From: Umbilicaria muhlenbergii
Taxonomy: Eukaryota > Ascomycota > Lecanoromycetes > Umbilicariales > Umbilicariaceae
Assembly (NCBI GenBank): GCA_000611775.1
Contig: KK106984.1
Location: forward strand, 2,266,580 to 2,330,579
Reading direction: 5' to 3'
DNA length: 64,000 nt
In this document: positions 34,248 through 46,436 of the stretch, piece by piece
How positions within the stretch are numbered: the first letter of the stretch is position 1
Layout: each line of letters opens with the position of its first letter
Position numbers and translations under genes: made by a program
The notes under the pieces: generated by a model
The model's database searches: none
Told to the model about the DNA's origin: nothing
Seen by the model: the letters and a program-made list of their open reading frames with translations, nothing else

Positions 34248-35102
34248 GTCGAAGATGATGGAGTGCTGTGTAAAACAGGCACTGAAACTGAAGTGTTGTG
34301 GTGATAAGGGAATCCTAGGAAATTTGTAAGGGTAGTTGGAGGCACCACAGCGCCGATTCAATTCACTGTACAACCAATCTTGCTGACGTTTCAAGCGCGA
34401 TTCGCATGGCTGAAGCAACTGAGGCGCCAAGATCAGAACATGATCGAAAGCAGGGACGCGCTGCTAACTTCCAGCCTGTTGATGCACCTGTCTTACGAGT
34501 CGGGTATTCTTGGAGCTTAGTCTGGAGCATTTCATGGGGAGGCGCGGTGATGCCCAAATAAGGTTTAGATCACACAGATCCTAGCGGCTTTAGGTGAGCT
34601 AGTGTTGCCACTTCGCACTCATCAAAATAAACGGGAGTCTTATGATGAGGATGCTTCTCTCGTTATTCTGTTGGTGGAGAGAATTTTGAAGAGGTACGTG
34701 AGAGGGTTGAATACGCGGACGCTGAAAGTTGAGTTTATTGGGCTCTAGCACTACACTCGTTGCTTTAATGAACGACAACGTGCTGTCCATTATCGTTTCG
34801 CTGCTGAGGATCGCTCTGCTCCAAAACTGCCACTTATTTTGATGGTTCGCCTGACTCCCATCGGACTATTGTCTATGATCTTCTTCTAACAGCAAGCACC
34901 AGCTTATGGCCATGCTATCTTCAATAATGGTTGATGCCGACGGAGAAGCCAGCAACTCTAGCACGCATCTTGGCTTCTTGACCTTGATGTTGTATTTTTT
35001 CTACGGTTCCCTTATGACGCTATCAAGGCAGAACGATCTCTTGTATTGTTTCATTGTTTACATTCTACAGGTCCCTCGGGCTGTTATACATGTCGCTATA
35101 AC
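34248..35102. other. Intergenic, PAP1 promoter / MetX-like 3' flank
   Basis: 855 bp between two minus-strand genes. No gene or repeat is supported. Confidence 0.5.
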
Positions 35103-36497
35103 TTAAGTCAATTTCAGCATAGAAACTTCAGAATCCGCGAAAAAGATCTTCAGATGGTCATCGAGCCATGTCATGTCGTCTTTACTATCGCCTGGACCCC
35201 CTGCCCAATGGCCCCAGATCGAAGGAAAAGCATGCATTTGCCCAATGTCCGCTTTCATATTCTTCACCTCAATCTCTGAATCCTCGGGGCTACGGTTTTG
35301 GTTAGACGTGTCTCATCGGGAAGAACTACTACTCACGGGAAATACAAGTCAGTCTTTCCTGGTAAAACCAGCATTTTTGCCTTTATAGCTTGCATGGCTT
35401 TTACAAAGTCGCCGTTATAGGGCTCTTGCTTAGAGCAGTCGGCGTCTTGCCAAGTCTGGAGCATGAGCAACATGTTTTCTGGATCTGTGAACACGGCGGT
35501 TAAGATTTGGTCGACCCGTGTTGGATCTGGATTACCTTTGGAGCATGCCCAGGTCTCCCAGAATCCGGTCATGAACGATTCCAAGTCCTCGAAACCAAGC
35601 TCTTTGAACAGCTCTGCGCGGTAGAACGCTTGGCTAAAACCCCTGCCTCGAGTATGAGAAATTGGACAAGATTCATAATCGTTCATGATTTATTCAACGT
35701 ACCAACCGGCGTAACCACGGCCAAACGCTTTCATGCCAACATCTTTCTCTTCCGCGGTCCACGTCCTGAACCCCTGGTCTTTTGTTGCAACGCCCCCTTC
35801 TCCAGAACCTGCGGATGGAATTCCTTTTGCCGCAAGCATAGCACTCTTCACGCCTTCGAGAAAGACTTTGTTATGCAGTGATGTTTTTGCACTGCCGCAG
35901 AATGGAACACAAAGGTCCATGATATCAGGGTACTGGGTGGCCCATTGATATGTCTGGCCGGCACCCTTTTCGGTTCTCAGTTAGATCCCTTGTTTGTCAG
36001 AGATCAGAGCTATATATTACCATCGACCATCCCAACACAGCACGAAGATGCTTGATGCCAAGCTTTTCAGTCACAAGCTTGTGTTGTGCCCGTACATTAT
36101 CATAGAATGTCACCTTCGGAAAGTTCTTGAGCGTACGATGATTGGATGGTGAAGAAGATTGGCCATTACCGAACAAGGCGGGAATTATAATGAAGTACTA
36201 ACGCTCCGTGAGTCGCAGTCTCTCTGTATATGACCGAGTCAGACCTACATGCTCAGGGTTGAGAGCCTTGCCCTCGCCGATAAGCCATACATTGTCCGAG
36301 ATTGCTGGTGATTGTCAGTGAAGTGGGCATCAGTCTGGACGTTACTTGGTACCTCCAGAATACCATGTTGGGTACACGATTGCGGGTGACTTGGGATCTC
36401 CAAACGTCTTATATGCAATATAGGCATCTGGTATTGATTCGCCGCATTGCAACTCCCAATCACCCAATTGGAAGGTCTCGTATTCAGACGCGGACAT
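35103..36497 (-). CDS. Homoserine O-acetyltransferase (MetX)-like alpha/beta hydrolase
   Basis: Seven exons on the minus strand join to about 385 residues starting MSASEYETFQLGDWELQCG. Landmarks in order: IAYKTFGDPKSPAIVYPTWY, ISDNVWLIGEGKALNPEHYF (matching the MetX oxyanion region), FGNGQSSSPSN, LRAVLGWSMGAGQTYQWA (nucleophile elbow GWSMG, Ser catalytic), MLVLPGKTDLYFP (Asp) and IWGHWAGGPG (His). The fold is that of MetX acyltransferases, but fungal genomes carry several such paralogues of unknown substrate, and the true methionine-pathway enzyme is longer. I therefore call it MetX-like only. It lacks a targeting signal. The elbow Ser and its following Gly are encoded on either side of an intron (after GWSM). 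It is divergent from the flavin-reductase-like gene with a 593-bp gap. Confidence 0.87.
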
Positions 36498-37090
36498 AGT
36501 GCGGCTGTCAAGCTTCTCGCGGGGAAATGGTATTTGACTGTTTTCTACAGAAAGGAATTACGATTGAGGCACTGGCAGCCCAAGGGGTTCTGTCTATCAC
36601 CTTTTTATCGATAAGCTACCCCGCAGCCTATCTGCCAAGGCAGGCGATTGCATCCCCTAAGCCGACATCACAGAACTGCCTTGTGAGCGAGGCTATCGGT
36701 CATCTTTGCCCCGCAAGGCTGGAAATCTGGGTACTGATGACATATCACGCAGTAGATTTGCTCGAGGTCTTTACCTTATCGACGTGGATTGGAACCGCCC
36801 GTGCGATGACGTCGTGTAGCGAGTAATCGGATCGTTTCTTCCAATTAGCAGGGGTAACACGAGACCTGTCGAGCCGTACACAATTCTTAGACAAGTCAAA
36901 TTCGAATTGTATATACAAACAGAGTAAGTATCTATCTCTATTCTATGCAGCGTTCTGCCTATGGCGAGGGCATTGTTCTGGAGTCACAATATGCTTCATG
37001 GTGCTGACCTCGGACTTTTCAGGTATTGCAATCCATAATAAGTCATCTTTACCTCGATCTTCTCCAAGACTGCATATCTTATCCCTCAGT
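36498..37090. promoter_or_regulatory. Divergent promoter region, MetX-like / flavin reductase-like
   Basis: 593 bp separate two divergent starts. An upstream in-frame ATG at 36998 could extend the plus-strand protein by 31 residues. No clear operator was seen. Confidence 0.45.
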
Positions 37091-38085
37091 ATGGTAAAGA
37101 ACTTCGGCGATGATGAGCAGCGTGCTCACGATCCTTCCGCGCATGAACAGCGCATGGATTCGGAGAAACACGTGCAGCGCAATCCTCATCCAGATTTCGC
37201 CAAAGTACAGGCTTCACGACCCGATTGGCATGCCGATAGAGAGTGGACTTATACAAAGACAAAAGAGCCCAATTGGAAACTGGGCCAAGGAGGCAATGAT
37301 GGCGGAGAGAGTTTGAAAAAGAACCACGTGGAGATTAATCCCTACGAAGAGGGTAGACCTGCAGTGTCAAATTACAAGCTGTTGATCTCTGGCATCATTC
37401 CTCGCCCAATTGGTTTCCTTAGCACGCGCTCAAAAGATGGTACGGAATGCGATACGGGGCCCTCTTCTCTCTCTGCTTAAGGTATGCTAATGCGAATCGG
37501 ACAGGTGAATCTACCAACCTCGCTCCTTTTAGCTACACGCAAGTGATCAATCACGACCCGCCCATTTTTACCGTTGGCTTTGCTGGCGGCTACGACAATG
37601 CCAAAGACACCCTACGTAACCTCATTGACACGGGCGAGTGCGTCATCAACATCATCTCAGAACACTTCATCGAAGCCGCCAACGCAACCTCCATCAACTC
37701 ACCCTATGGCATATCCGAATGGGCTCTGACGGGTCTGCATCCCGCTCCATGCACAGATGTCAAGGCGTCACGGGTCAAGGAAGCTGTGTTCTCTATTGAA
37801 GGCAAGTTGATGGATACGAAAGAGTTTGAAAGCCGAGGAACACCAGGGAAGAAGACGGGCGTCTTGGCCATTATCGAGGGTGTAAGGTTCTGGGTTAGGG
37901 AAGATGCTATCAACGAGGATAGAAATATCATTGACCCGGGCATCCTAAGACCAATGTCTAGGTTAGGTGGCATCACATATGGTAGAACTGTTGAGGGTAT
38001 AGAGATCCCAAGGCCGGATTTCGATGAGGCTACGAAGGCTGAGAAAGTGAAACCCTTGATCAAGCCCAAAGTGGAGGGACAATGA
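37091..38085 (+). CDS. Flavin reductase-like (split-barrel FMN-binding) protein
   Basis: Two exons (37091-37439, 37505-38085; 65-nt intron) join to 309 residues. The split-barrel flavin-binding domain begins at SNYKLLISGIIPRPIGFLST and the splice restores RSKDGESTNLAPFSYTQVI, the typical FMN-binding start of this family. It continues with DPPIFTVGFAGG, RNLIDTGECVINIISEHF, INSPYGISEWALTG and GRTVEGIEIPRPDF. Members of the flavin-reductase-like family bind FMN and act as reductases or flavin-dependent oxidoreductases; the substrate here is unknown. The N-terminal 90 residues are highly charged and look disordered. Start 37091 is chosen; an ATG at 36998 in the same frame would add a Ser/Arg-containing leader that could be a weak mitochondrial signal. 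Confidence 0.88.
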
Positions 38086-39048
38086 TACCGGATAGAGAAA
38101 GGTCATGTTTGTTGCTACTGGGCCTTCTATGTGAGAGTAATAATATGGAGACCAACCAGGCGCAACATCAGATTCAGTGGCAATCCACTGCCGGGACCTG
38201 GAGGAACCCCTCGATAGGTCAACGATATTTTGAGTAGAACTAATGTACACTAATATCACCAGCATTTGGAGCCTTGAGGTTCCTTATCTTCAGATGCGAA
38301 CACCACTATCTTTATTGATATTGCTGCTGAAGGCCTCCTCGATCTCGTCTGATGATACGCCTGCCAACACCGAATCTCGTGCTCTATTCCCATCAACGAC
38401 CAATATATGCTATTGGGAGATACCTACGATCCTTGCGTTGCGATGTATTCGCGTAGGTACCTTATTTTATGTAGGTAGGCCTCCAGCTCTCACTTCTAAA
38501 TTCGTTGAAAGAGTCGGTCGTATGCTGAAGTTCTGGCCAAATCGCGGGTCACGCATGACGTAGCATCAACGGTGTCGCGCAAAGGCGGCTAAGTATTCTT
38601 ATCGAAGACGGCTTCTCACAGCTACTTGAGACCATTGTCTTTATAATACAGCTATACTTCCTGTCCATCTGTTCGGTCATTGTTACCTGTACTTGTGGAT
38701 GACTTCAAACGATTTAGTGCAAGCAGATCAGTGAGATACCAATTTGAAGCCGCGCAACCGTTGTCGTGCAAGCAGTACCATGAAATACAATACATGGTTC
38801 AAGCATCATCAGATTATCAAAATTGTCCGAGTTTAGTTAGTAGATACAACAATGACAGGAACAGAAGTCTTGACCAATCTCACATCCTGCGACTCCCTTC
38901 CCTGAGAGCAAATCGTGACTAACGGCTTCGGAAAGACGCTTATCAGCGAAAGCGCAGCTCAGCTCCCATTTGGCTGACCATACAGCTCCTAGCTCTTATA
39001 ACCAATCGAGGGGGCTTCCTATAATCTGTGGAGTTACATCAATGCACA
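38086..39048. other. Intergenic, amylase upstream region
   Basis: 963 bp upstream of the amylase start. No gene is supported. A 5' exon of the amylase could lie here, because its first 40 residues are poorly conserved in look. Confidence 0.45.
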
Positions 39049-40984
39049 ATGGCACAGGAAGGTCTGCTCATGGTCCAACAAAAGTTACATTGTTTCTGTG
39101 CCCTTGCTGACACTTCCGTCCCAGATCGCAACCCTACGGCTGAGAATGCCGCCATGATGCAAGCCTTCGAATGGTATGTCCCAGCAGACCAGAAACACTG
39201 GGTACGCCTCCGCGATGCCGTCGCAGGCCTCAAATCCACTGGTATTGACAACATCTGGATACCCCCAGGATGCAAGGCATCAAGTTCACACGGAAATGGA
39301 TACGACATCTACGACTTGTACGATCTTGGGGAGTTTGATCAAAAAGGAGGAAAAGCGACGAAGTGGGGAACTAAAGAGGAATTGATGCAATTGGTGGACA
39401 AGGCTCAGGAAGTTGGGATGGGAATCTATTGGGACGCTGTTCTGAACCACAAGGCGGCGGCTGATCACAAAGAGAAATGCCTGGCTCAGGAGGTCGATTC
39501 CAATGGTGGCTATACTCTATCCTGTGACAAGTGGATGGGTTTTCCCAGCTCATGAGAACGCCAGACCGTATGCACAAGATCACAAGCCCCTACGAGATTG
39601 ACGCATGGCTCGGTTTCGACTTTCCGGGACGCGGCGACAAGTACAGCTCGCAAAAGTACCACTGGTACCATTTCAGCGGCACTGATTACAATGCTGCCAA
39701 CAACAAGGTCGCTATTTACGAAATACTTGGAGAGAACAAGAATTGGTCTCTATCAGTGGACAAGGAAAAAGGCAACTATGATTATCTGATGTTCGCAGAT
39801 CTAGACTATGCCCATCCCGAGGTACAAGATGATGTGAAGAGGTGGGGCGCGTGGATCGGAAAGGAGACGAAGATCAAGGGTATACGATTCGATGCCGTGA
39901 AGCACTTCTCGGAAGATTTCCTCAAGGATTTCGTGCAGCATCTAGACCTGACCTTTGGCGAGGGATGGTTCCTTGTTGGTGAAGTAGGTTTCTTACATCC
40001 TCCTAAAGCATTTGCTGGCGGATCTACCACGGTCCATCGCGATGAGCCTTTTGGCTTGACTACCGCTTACACTCTCATAGTTCTGGAAAGATTCTACAGA
40101 TGACATGCTGGCATACCTCCAACGGATGGGCCACAAATTCTCCTTATTTGATGCCCCGTTGGTGTACAACTTCTCGCAGCTTTCGAAGACCGAAAACGCC
40201 GATCTTACGAAGGTCTTTGATAACACACTTGTCAAGTATGAGCCGTACAATGCAGTTGTCAGTGTTTCCCGTTCTCTACATTCCCAAAAGGAGCCCTTCC
40301 AAGCCGTCTTTAGCCTCCTTACTTTCCGCTGATTTATACATTCAGACTCTGGTGATGTCCGTATTCCCCATTGCATACCCATCATACACGCCTTAACTTC
40401 CCTAGGAACCACGACACTCAACCCTACCAAGCTCTCGAAGCGTCCATAGAACCCTTCTTCAAGCCCCTTGCCTATGCCCTCATCCTCCTCCGCTCCGAAG
40501 GCTATCCCTGCATCTTTTACGGCGATCTGTACGGCATCAAGGGCGAGCACCCTTTTCCGCCCTCTTGCGGCGGCCAACTCCCCACCCTATGTTTGGCCCG
40601 CAAGCTCTATGCCTACGGCGAACAGCACGACTACTTTGACGCACCAAACTGCATTGGCTGGACACGTGTAGGGACGTGGGATCGGCCGTACGGGTGCGCA
40701 GTTGTAATGAGTAACGCAGGACCGAATGAGAAGACGATGTTCGTGGGAGCCATGCATGAGGGAGAGGTTTGGACGGATGTCCTCGGCTGGGAATCCAGTG
40801 AAGTCACTATCGATGAAAAGGGAAATGGGCTTTTCCCTTGTCCGGGAGTCTCAGTCGCGGTGTGGGTCAACAAGGAAGCGGAAGGAAGACATCGATTTGG
40901 GAAATTGTGAGCACTGTCGTTGATATCGGGCAAGGTGATGTTGCTAACACCACGCACAGTGATGCGAACATCTACAAAGAGTAA
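39049..40984 (+). CDS. Cytosolic GH13 alpha-amylase
   Basis: Six exons (39049-39505, 39565-39983, 40081-40257, 40346-40356, 40406-40906, 40960-40984) join to 529 residues. The GH13 signature regions are all present after splicing: region I GIYWDAVLNHKAA, region II GIRFDAVKHFS (nucleophile Asp), region III FLVGEFW (acid Glu, restored across the intron 39984-40080) and region IV TLVMNHDTQP (second Asp). Region IV depends on an 11-nt microexon. MMQAFEWYVPADQKHW and FDFPGRGDKYSSQKYHWYHF mark the intracellular bacterial-type amylases common in fungi. No signal peptide is seen, so it likely acts on internal alpha-glucans. The start is uncertain: the first 30 residues (MAQEGLLMVQQKLHCFC) do not look like the usual N-terminus, and a 5' exon may replace them. 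Confidence 0.92.
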
Positions 40985-42718
40985 AGCGTCCTGGGTGCTA
41001 GAGCGTCGGTCGTCTCAAAGGGTTCTTTCTACCCTGTCAAACTGCCTATCGCAGAAGAAGGAAATTCAGCCATCTCCTAGAGTTCTAAACGCAAAGTCTG
41101 ATCCGTAAGCAAGGCGGTCTGGGATGAATAATGCAGTCGCATCAGACCATTACTAAGGTAGTTGCCTAGGCCTAAGCTGCGGCGTGCCACATTCATCAAG
41201 GATATGCCTCCGCTCTGCACAGACTCATGCCTTGCCAGGCCACAGCCAGGGCCAAACCCCTTATACATCATCGCAAGCAGGCGGTGAGCCAAGTCCAATC
41301 AGAACCAAAAACAACACGAGCTAGACGGCGGTCAGTCAGCCAGCCACAGAAGCCACGTGGAAAGGCGCTACGGTCCCCACCCAGTGATGTCCTCATCTCC
41401 ACCTGGCCTCCCAGTCCGTTCGAGGAGTGTAGTCAAACTACAGAAGCCCATTCAGCCACCAGCGTTGCTTAGCATCACATCCCAGATTAGTGCATGACGA
41501 GGGGCGTACACCTATGGCTCAGATCTCCACCTCAGCTGAGGATGTGGGTGGCAGCCCGGTCCGAGAGCGGGCGGGCGCCGGCACATTGGCGGTGGGGAAA
41601 CCGGAGCGGCGCTCCCGCTTTCCCGCTTCGGAATGGGATCATTGCCACCGATCACGAGGAATGCTTCTCGAGGGTTCTAGCGGCCTTCTAGCTCATTTCT
41701 AGCGCGTTTCCAATCTCGACCGGTCACTTTGGAGATTCTAGAATCCTTCTAGCGGCCTTCTAGTGGGCGTCTTAGCCTGTTTCTAAAACCGTCCGAGTCC
41801 GTCATCGACAAAACTCTCGAATCCCCCTTTCTAGCGCCTTTCGAGCTCTCGTCTAGCCCGTTTTTCATCTCGAGATGCCGTTGTCAGACCCTCCTAGCGT
41901 ACTTCCGGACTCCGCGTCACCGCATCTGCGGCGTCAAAGCCGCGTTATTGGGGCGCTTGTATCTATGCGCATCCACTAACGACATGCGGGAATGATTGAC
42001 GAACGTGCAGTCCCGGATGCGGAAGGAGAGTAGAATGTAGATGGCGTGCAGATTGGAAGGCCGCTAGAAGGGCGGCGAGATACGGTGGCCTGGTGGCCCG
42101 GAGGGGGGAAGGGAGGTGACGCGATGGCTTGCAGCAAGCATGTAGGGCGGCGGCGTAGGGGGGTGGGTGTGGGTGGTCATATTTTGGGAAATTGCGTAGG
42201 GCTGGGGGGGAGAGGGTGTGGTGGGAAGGGGGACGGGAGGGGTCTGTGTGATGATCTTTTGTGGGGGCCTTTTTGGGAATCGGTTTTCGTGGTGCGTGTG
42301 GGCGGGTGGGTGTGAAGGGACGGCGTTGCTGTGTGACCGCGATGATGCAGAGAGCGTTGTGTGAGACCTCGAGGATGCAAGGTGGGAGTAGGAATAGGGT
42401 TTGCGATGAGTGCTTCCGGAGGAGGGAAAGGTCAGCAGACTTGTGCGTTGGACAGGCATTGTGCAGGAGATATCTGTGGGCATATGTCTCAGCCAAATTG
42501 GTACATTGAGCAGGTACTTTATAGGAAATCTAATATCGGATATCTAAGCCATAACTGCATCCACCATCCCAGACGCCGAAATTGTACATGTCAAACGATC
42601 GACGATAGAAAATCTATAGTAGTCCCACCACCAACCAAAGCGCCTTTTCCGGATAGCAAAAAACACCTCACCCAATAGAGTAGTGTTGATACAAGGTGCA
42701 AGGAAAGTAGCAAAGAAA
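40985..42718. other. Intergenic, convergent 3' ends, with TTCTAG repeats
   Basis: 1.7 kb between converging genes. It contains the TTCTAGCG repeat field (about 41660-41930) and a G-rich, C-poor plus-strand stretch at about 42060-42340. Open frames across the G-rich part are low-complexity and not believable. Confidence 0.5.
41660..41930. repeat. Irregular TTCTAGCGGCCTTCTAG repeat field
   Basis: The motif TTCTAG recurs at least seven times at irregular 15-50 nt spacing. The longer unit TTCTAGCGGCCTTCTAG occurs twice, near 41684 and 41747. Degenerate copies (TCTAGCCCG, CCTAGCG) extend to about 41900. It looks like a worn minisatellite. It lies in the space between two converging genes. Confidence 0.65.
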
Positions 42719-44842
42719 TTACCCAAAGATGACCTCACTTCCCATGTCACGGGCCACATCCCTCCAGCCAATCTCGCCGTGTCCGGAGTCGCTTCTGCGC
42801 CATAACTCCTCGCAGACTTCCCAGCCCGTGACGATGTTGTTCATACCCTGTCTGCTCTCCAGATGCCTAAACACTGTCCTAGCTACGTTCCTGTCGACGT
42901 CTTCAACCGCCTCACTTGCAGCCGTAAACAGGGGCCAGAGTAGTGCGGCCATGGGTCCGGAGAAAATGACCACCCGTAGGCATGCTTGCAAGGTCTGCTT
43001 CACAGGGGTTTGCACCTTTGGCGATGACCTCGGAACGGAGAGGATGGTGCGGTAGAGGTAAACAAAGCTCGCCTGCTTATGCGCCTCTGCGTTGTTCAGG
43101 ATGGATTGTAAACGAGAATCATCGGCTGGGTTCTCGGTTGTAACCACCGAAGCAGGGATCTTGGGTACCCACTGCTGGAGGGCCAATTCGATATTGGAGG
43201 TGGTGGTGTCGAATTCAGTGCGCATGTTGTTGGCCTTATCGTGTCCCGGGCTTTCCATCTCAGCTTTCTCGATGCTCCGTTTGACATCCGCAAGGCTACT
43301 TAGACGGTGGAGGACAGGCCAGAGGTCCGCAACTAGGCCGTACAGAGTATCCACTGCTGATATGGCCGAAGCGGCCTCACGGAAGTTTGGAATATCGTTG
43401 GTGGTTGGGGAGAGAATGGTTCCAGACATGGGAGATGTGCCGAAGGAGAGCGCGGAGGCGACGTCAAAGTAGCGAAATGCCTAATGAAGTGATTAGTCTC
43501 AAGCTTAACCTGGCAGACGACAGAGCACTCACTCGTTCCAGAAAGGTACTCGTCAGTCCCCTCCTACCCCTTCTTTCACGCATTATTGACAGTGCACCCC
43601 TCAGATGGCTTGTGAGTACTGTAGAAGATCCACTTCGAACGATCTAGACGCCAGTCAGTATTCGCTCCCCAAGTCAATGATTACATCAACCCTGACCTCG
43701 TAGTACAGTAGTAGTATAATAACTGCCAGAACTTCATCCCGGTTCCCCTCATCTTTATGTGCTATAAGGTTGGCGAGCCCCTGTAGCGCTTTCGAGTGGA
43801 GATCTAGCGCTCGTTCCTCCATCTGCAATCCTCGGTGTTCCAAATGCGCGCTTGAGATGGCATAAATGGCATTCAGTAGAGGAGGACTCTTCTGGGCCAT
43901 TGGCAAGACCAGTTGCCGGAACGGATTCCCGTTGTCCTCCTTGAAAACAATAAGATGGCTTAGGACGTTGCAGAAATGGTCTAGAAGGCCTCTTCGAGAC
44001 TCCCGAGTGGTAAATTCGGAAAACGCAGGGATAGTGAAATCATAAGGAGAACCTCCGGACGTCGGTGAGATGAATGCGCTTTGTGGATCAGGATACGAGC
44101 TACTTCTCGAGAGTGCTGACGTTGGTGCAAACATTTCTCGGCTTGTAGGGATGTCGTCATCGTAGTGCTCCTTAGGGAACCCATCTAGTGGGTCCATTTG
44201 TAGTGGCTTGACGTCGTGTATTTCCGGCGCGCTCCTTGCAAAGCCATCGAGCGAATCAAAAGGAGGTAGCGGAGAGTGCATGTCTAAGATAGTGTCACTG
44301 CCACAGCTCGATCCAGAGTCGCTGAACACAGAATGCGCACTGTGGACTTCCCAGCTCTCGGCAATAGCAGGAAGAGGCGGAGTGGGTGACCCGGAGAGGA
44401 CGGAAGACCCTGAGCTGGAATCTTGGCGTAGGGCTTGTAATCGATCATGATAGCCTAGATGCTGCCCGGGAGCAGTGGTTGGAGGCCGCATGCCCATGTG
44501 CTCTGGGTTCGACACCGTCCGTCTCCTCTTGCGGGGCTTGACTGGCTCGTATTCGCACTTTAAGCCGCGCTCCTGACAGCGATCGCACTGAGGCCGCTCT
44601 TCGTTGCATTTCTTCTTCTTTTCCTTGCTGCAGATTTGTCAGCTGTGACGTTCATTTTCCAACACCTGCCTTGGAGAAAGGCTTACCAATGAATGCAGCC
44701 TTAAGGTCAAGCAAAAGAACACCGTCAGCTTGAATTCGCTTACTCTTCAACATATTGAGGTTGAAAAATATTATAGAGACTTACCGGCTCTTGACCGGCG
44801 CTTAGGGATTTTGGCGGGTACGGGTCTATGATAGAGCAACAT
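42719..44842 (-). CDS. Zn2Cys6 transcription factor
   Basis: Five exons (44842-44785, 44699-44687, 44627-43697, 43643-43533, 43480-42719) join to 624 residues starting MLLYHRPVPAKIPKRRSRAG. Splicing builds the cluster CIHCKEKKKKCNEERPQC plus CQERGLKC, matching C-x2-C-x6-C-x6-C-x2-C-x6-C, followed by a basic linker KPRKRRRT. A Ser/Pro-rich stretch follows. The C-terminal half (LLDHFCNVLSHLIVFKEDNGNPF, PLLNAIYAISSAHL, DEVLAVIILLLYYE) has the helical pattern of the fungal-specific factor domain of the Fungal_trans_2 type. It is a nuclear DNA-binding regulator; target genes cannot be told from the sequence. A 13-nt second exon encodes the first Cys and part of the second, and the cluster is spread over three exons. 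Confidence 0.92.
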
Positions 44843-45203
44843 TGTGACTTGAGCGCGAGATACGAAATAGGGTTGGTACAACTCGACGAAGACGGTAGTA
44901 TAAGAATAGATGTTTTCAGAAAGAGCGGGAGAACAAGTAGGAGAGTCAGGTACTTTTTAAGACGAGATAGAGGAGCAATAATACGGGTCCTTTGGATGCC
45001 ATAGCTCGAGTAATATACTGGTTGATAGCAAGGCATCAAGGGCCAGGGCCCGGGTGGCTATAGGCGCACACCTGGGCCTACTTCCTCGCTGGAACCTGTC
45101 ATCTTCTGTTGTGGCTTTTCTGCGGGGTATTGGGGAAGATTGAACGGACATGGGGTGATGCCGCTGCGGCGACTGCAGCAGGACCTCCAGGTGCCAGTGC
45201 AAG

Positions 45204-45243
45204 TCCCATGTCCCATGTCACATATCCCATGCCCCATGTCGCG
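45204..45243. repeat. CCCATGT short tandem repeat
   Basis: Five imperfect CCCATG(T) copies follow one another (cccatgtcccatgtcaca, then tcccatgccccatgtc). It lies in non-coding sequence about 370 bp upstream of the Zn2Cys6 gene start. Confidence 0.75.
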
Positions 45244-46436
45244 CTAGTCCTGGCTACTTTAGTTCCGTATGCAGATCGATCCTGCAAGGATTCAAAGCCT
45301 GTCAGGGTCAACATTTGGAAACGTCATCTGAAATCTGGCGGGAGAAGATGTAGTGATGTCCTTTTTGAGTGGTGCTTGCGCCTTAGGCCGGGGGTCTGTG
45401 GGATCTCCAAGGTTTAAGGCTGCTTAGGCTGCACGCAACGCGCACTAACGTTCGACTCACTAGAGTAAGGTAGCTGAGCTGCACCCTCCGTGCCAATTGC
45501 CAGTTGCCTGACGAAGTCTAATTTCACGGCAGAGCCAATGGCCTCCACCGACCTGCCCTTGGCATTACTCGTATTCCTTCGAGAAGGAGCGTAGAACCCA
45601 ACGCCGTCCCGTAACTTCCATGTCATTGGACGATAGGTCGTCGCCCAACTCTGGTGTACGATAGATCGTCGTTCTTTCGTCCTTCTAGAAGATAGCGAGC
45701 GTTAGCACCAGCATGACCACCAGCATCATTGTGCAGCCGGGGACGGTAAACTCCATAAAGCAAAAAAGATACATCGAAACAGACGTGCGGATAATACGAA
45801 CTGACGGTCATTGGCCAATCTGCCATGAGCGGTCGGACTTCTGGCCATTGCCACAGTTGTTTGAGCCCTATGATCGAGCCATCTGAAACACGCCTGGTGT
45901 CGTCCGGCCAGGGTCTTGCATTAGCAGCATCTACTCAGTACGCCATTGTTATGGTACGGAAGGATCCCTATGTCCCAATTCCCAAGGCACGGGGTGCTTC
46001 CTCCCGTCCACCCTAAGCTCAGCCATAGAGAGTGCCACCAGCATCGCCATCACCTGTTGCCGAAAATCTGAAACAGAGGGAGCCGTAACATATGGCAGCC
46101 CTAGACTGTCGCAGGTTTGTTCACAGCCTCATTTGGCGATGGGTACGAGCGATTGGGGACTTGTTCTCGTCGCTTATAAGAGGTTTGACAGCCGCGTCGA
46201 AGAAACGGCTGGTCTAAACTTCATAGGGAGACAACAAACGAGATGATTGAGGCAAGCTCTGTCATAGCCGCACAAACGAGCATCACCGAAGGTGCGAAGA
46301 ACATTCGAGGAAGTCGTGCCTTCCCATTGGGCAGCCCTAATGTCGATCCTTGTTGATCTTATTCGGCCATACTTGGTTTTCCTTCGAAACTATCCCTACA
46401 CTTGCAAGGACAATATTGGGGGAATAATTAGATCCT

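Noticed and set aside
42046-42509. Gly-rich and Pro/His-rich frames in the G-rich stretch past the amylase
   Set aside because: Produced by strong G over C skew; low complexity on both strands and no start context or domain.
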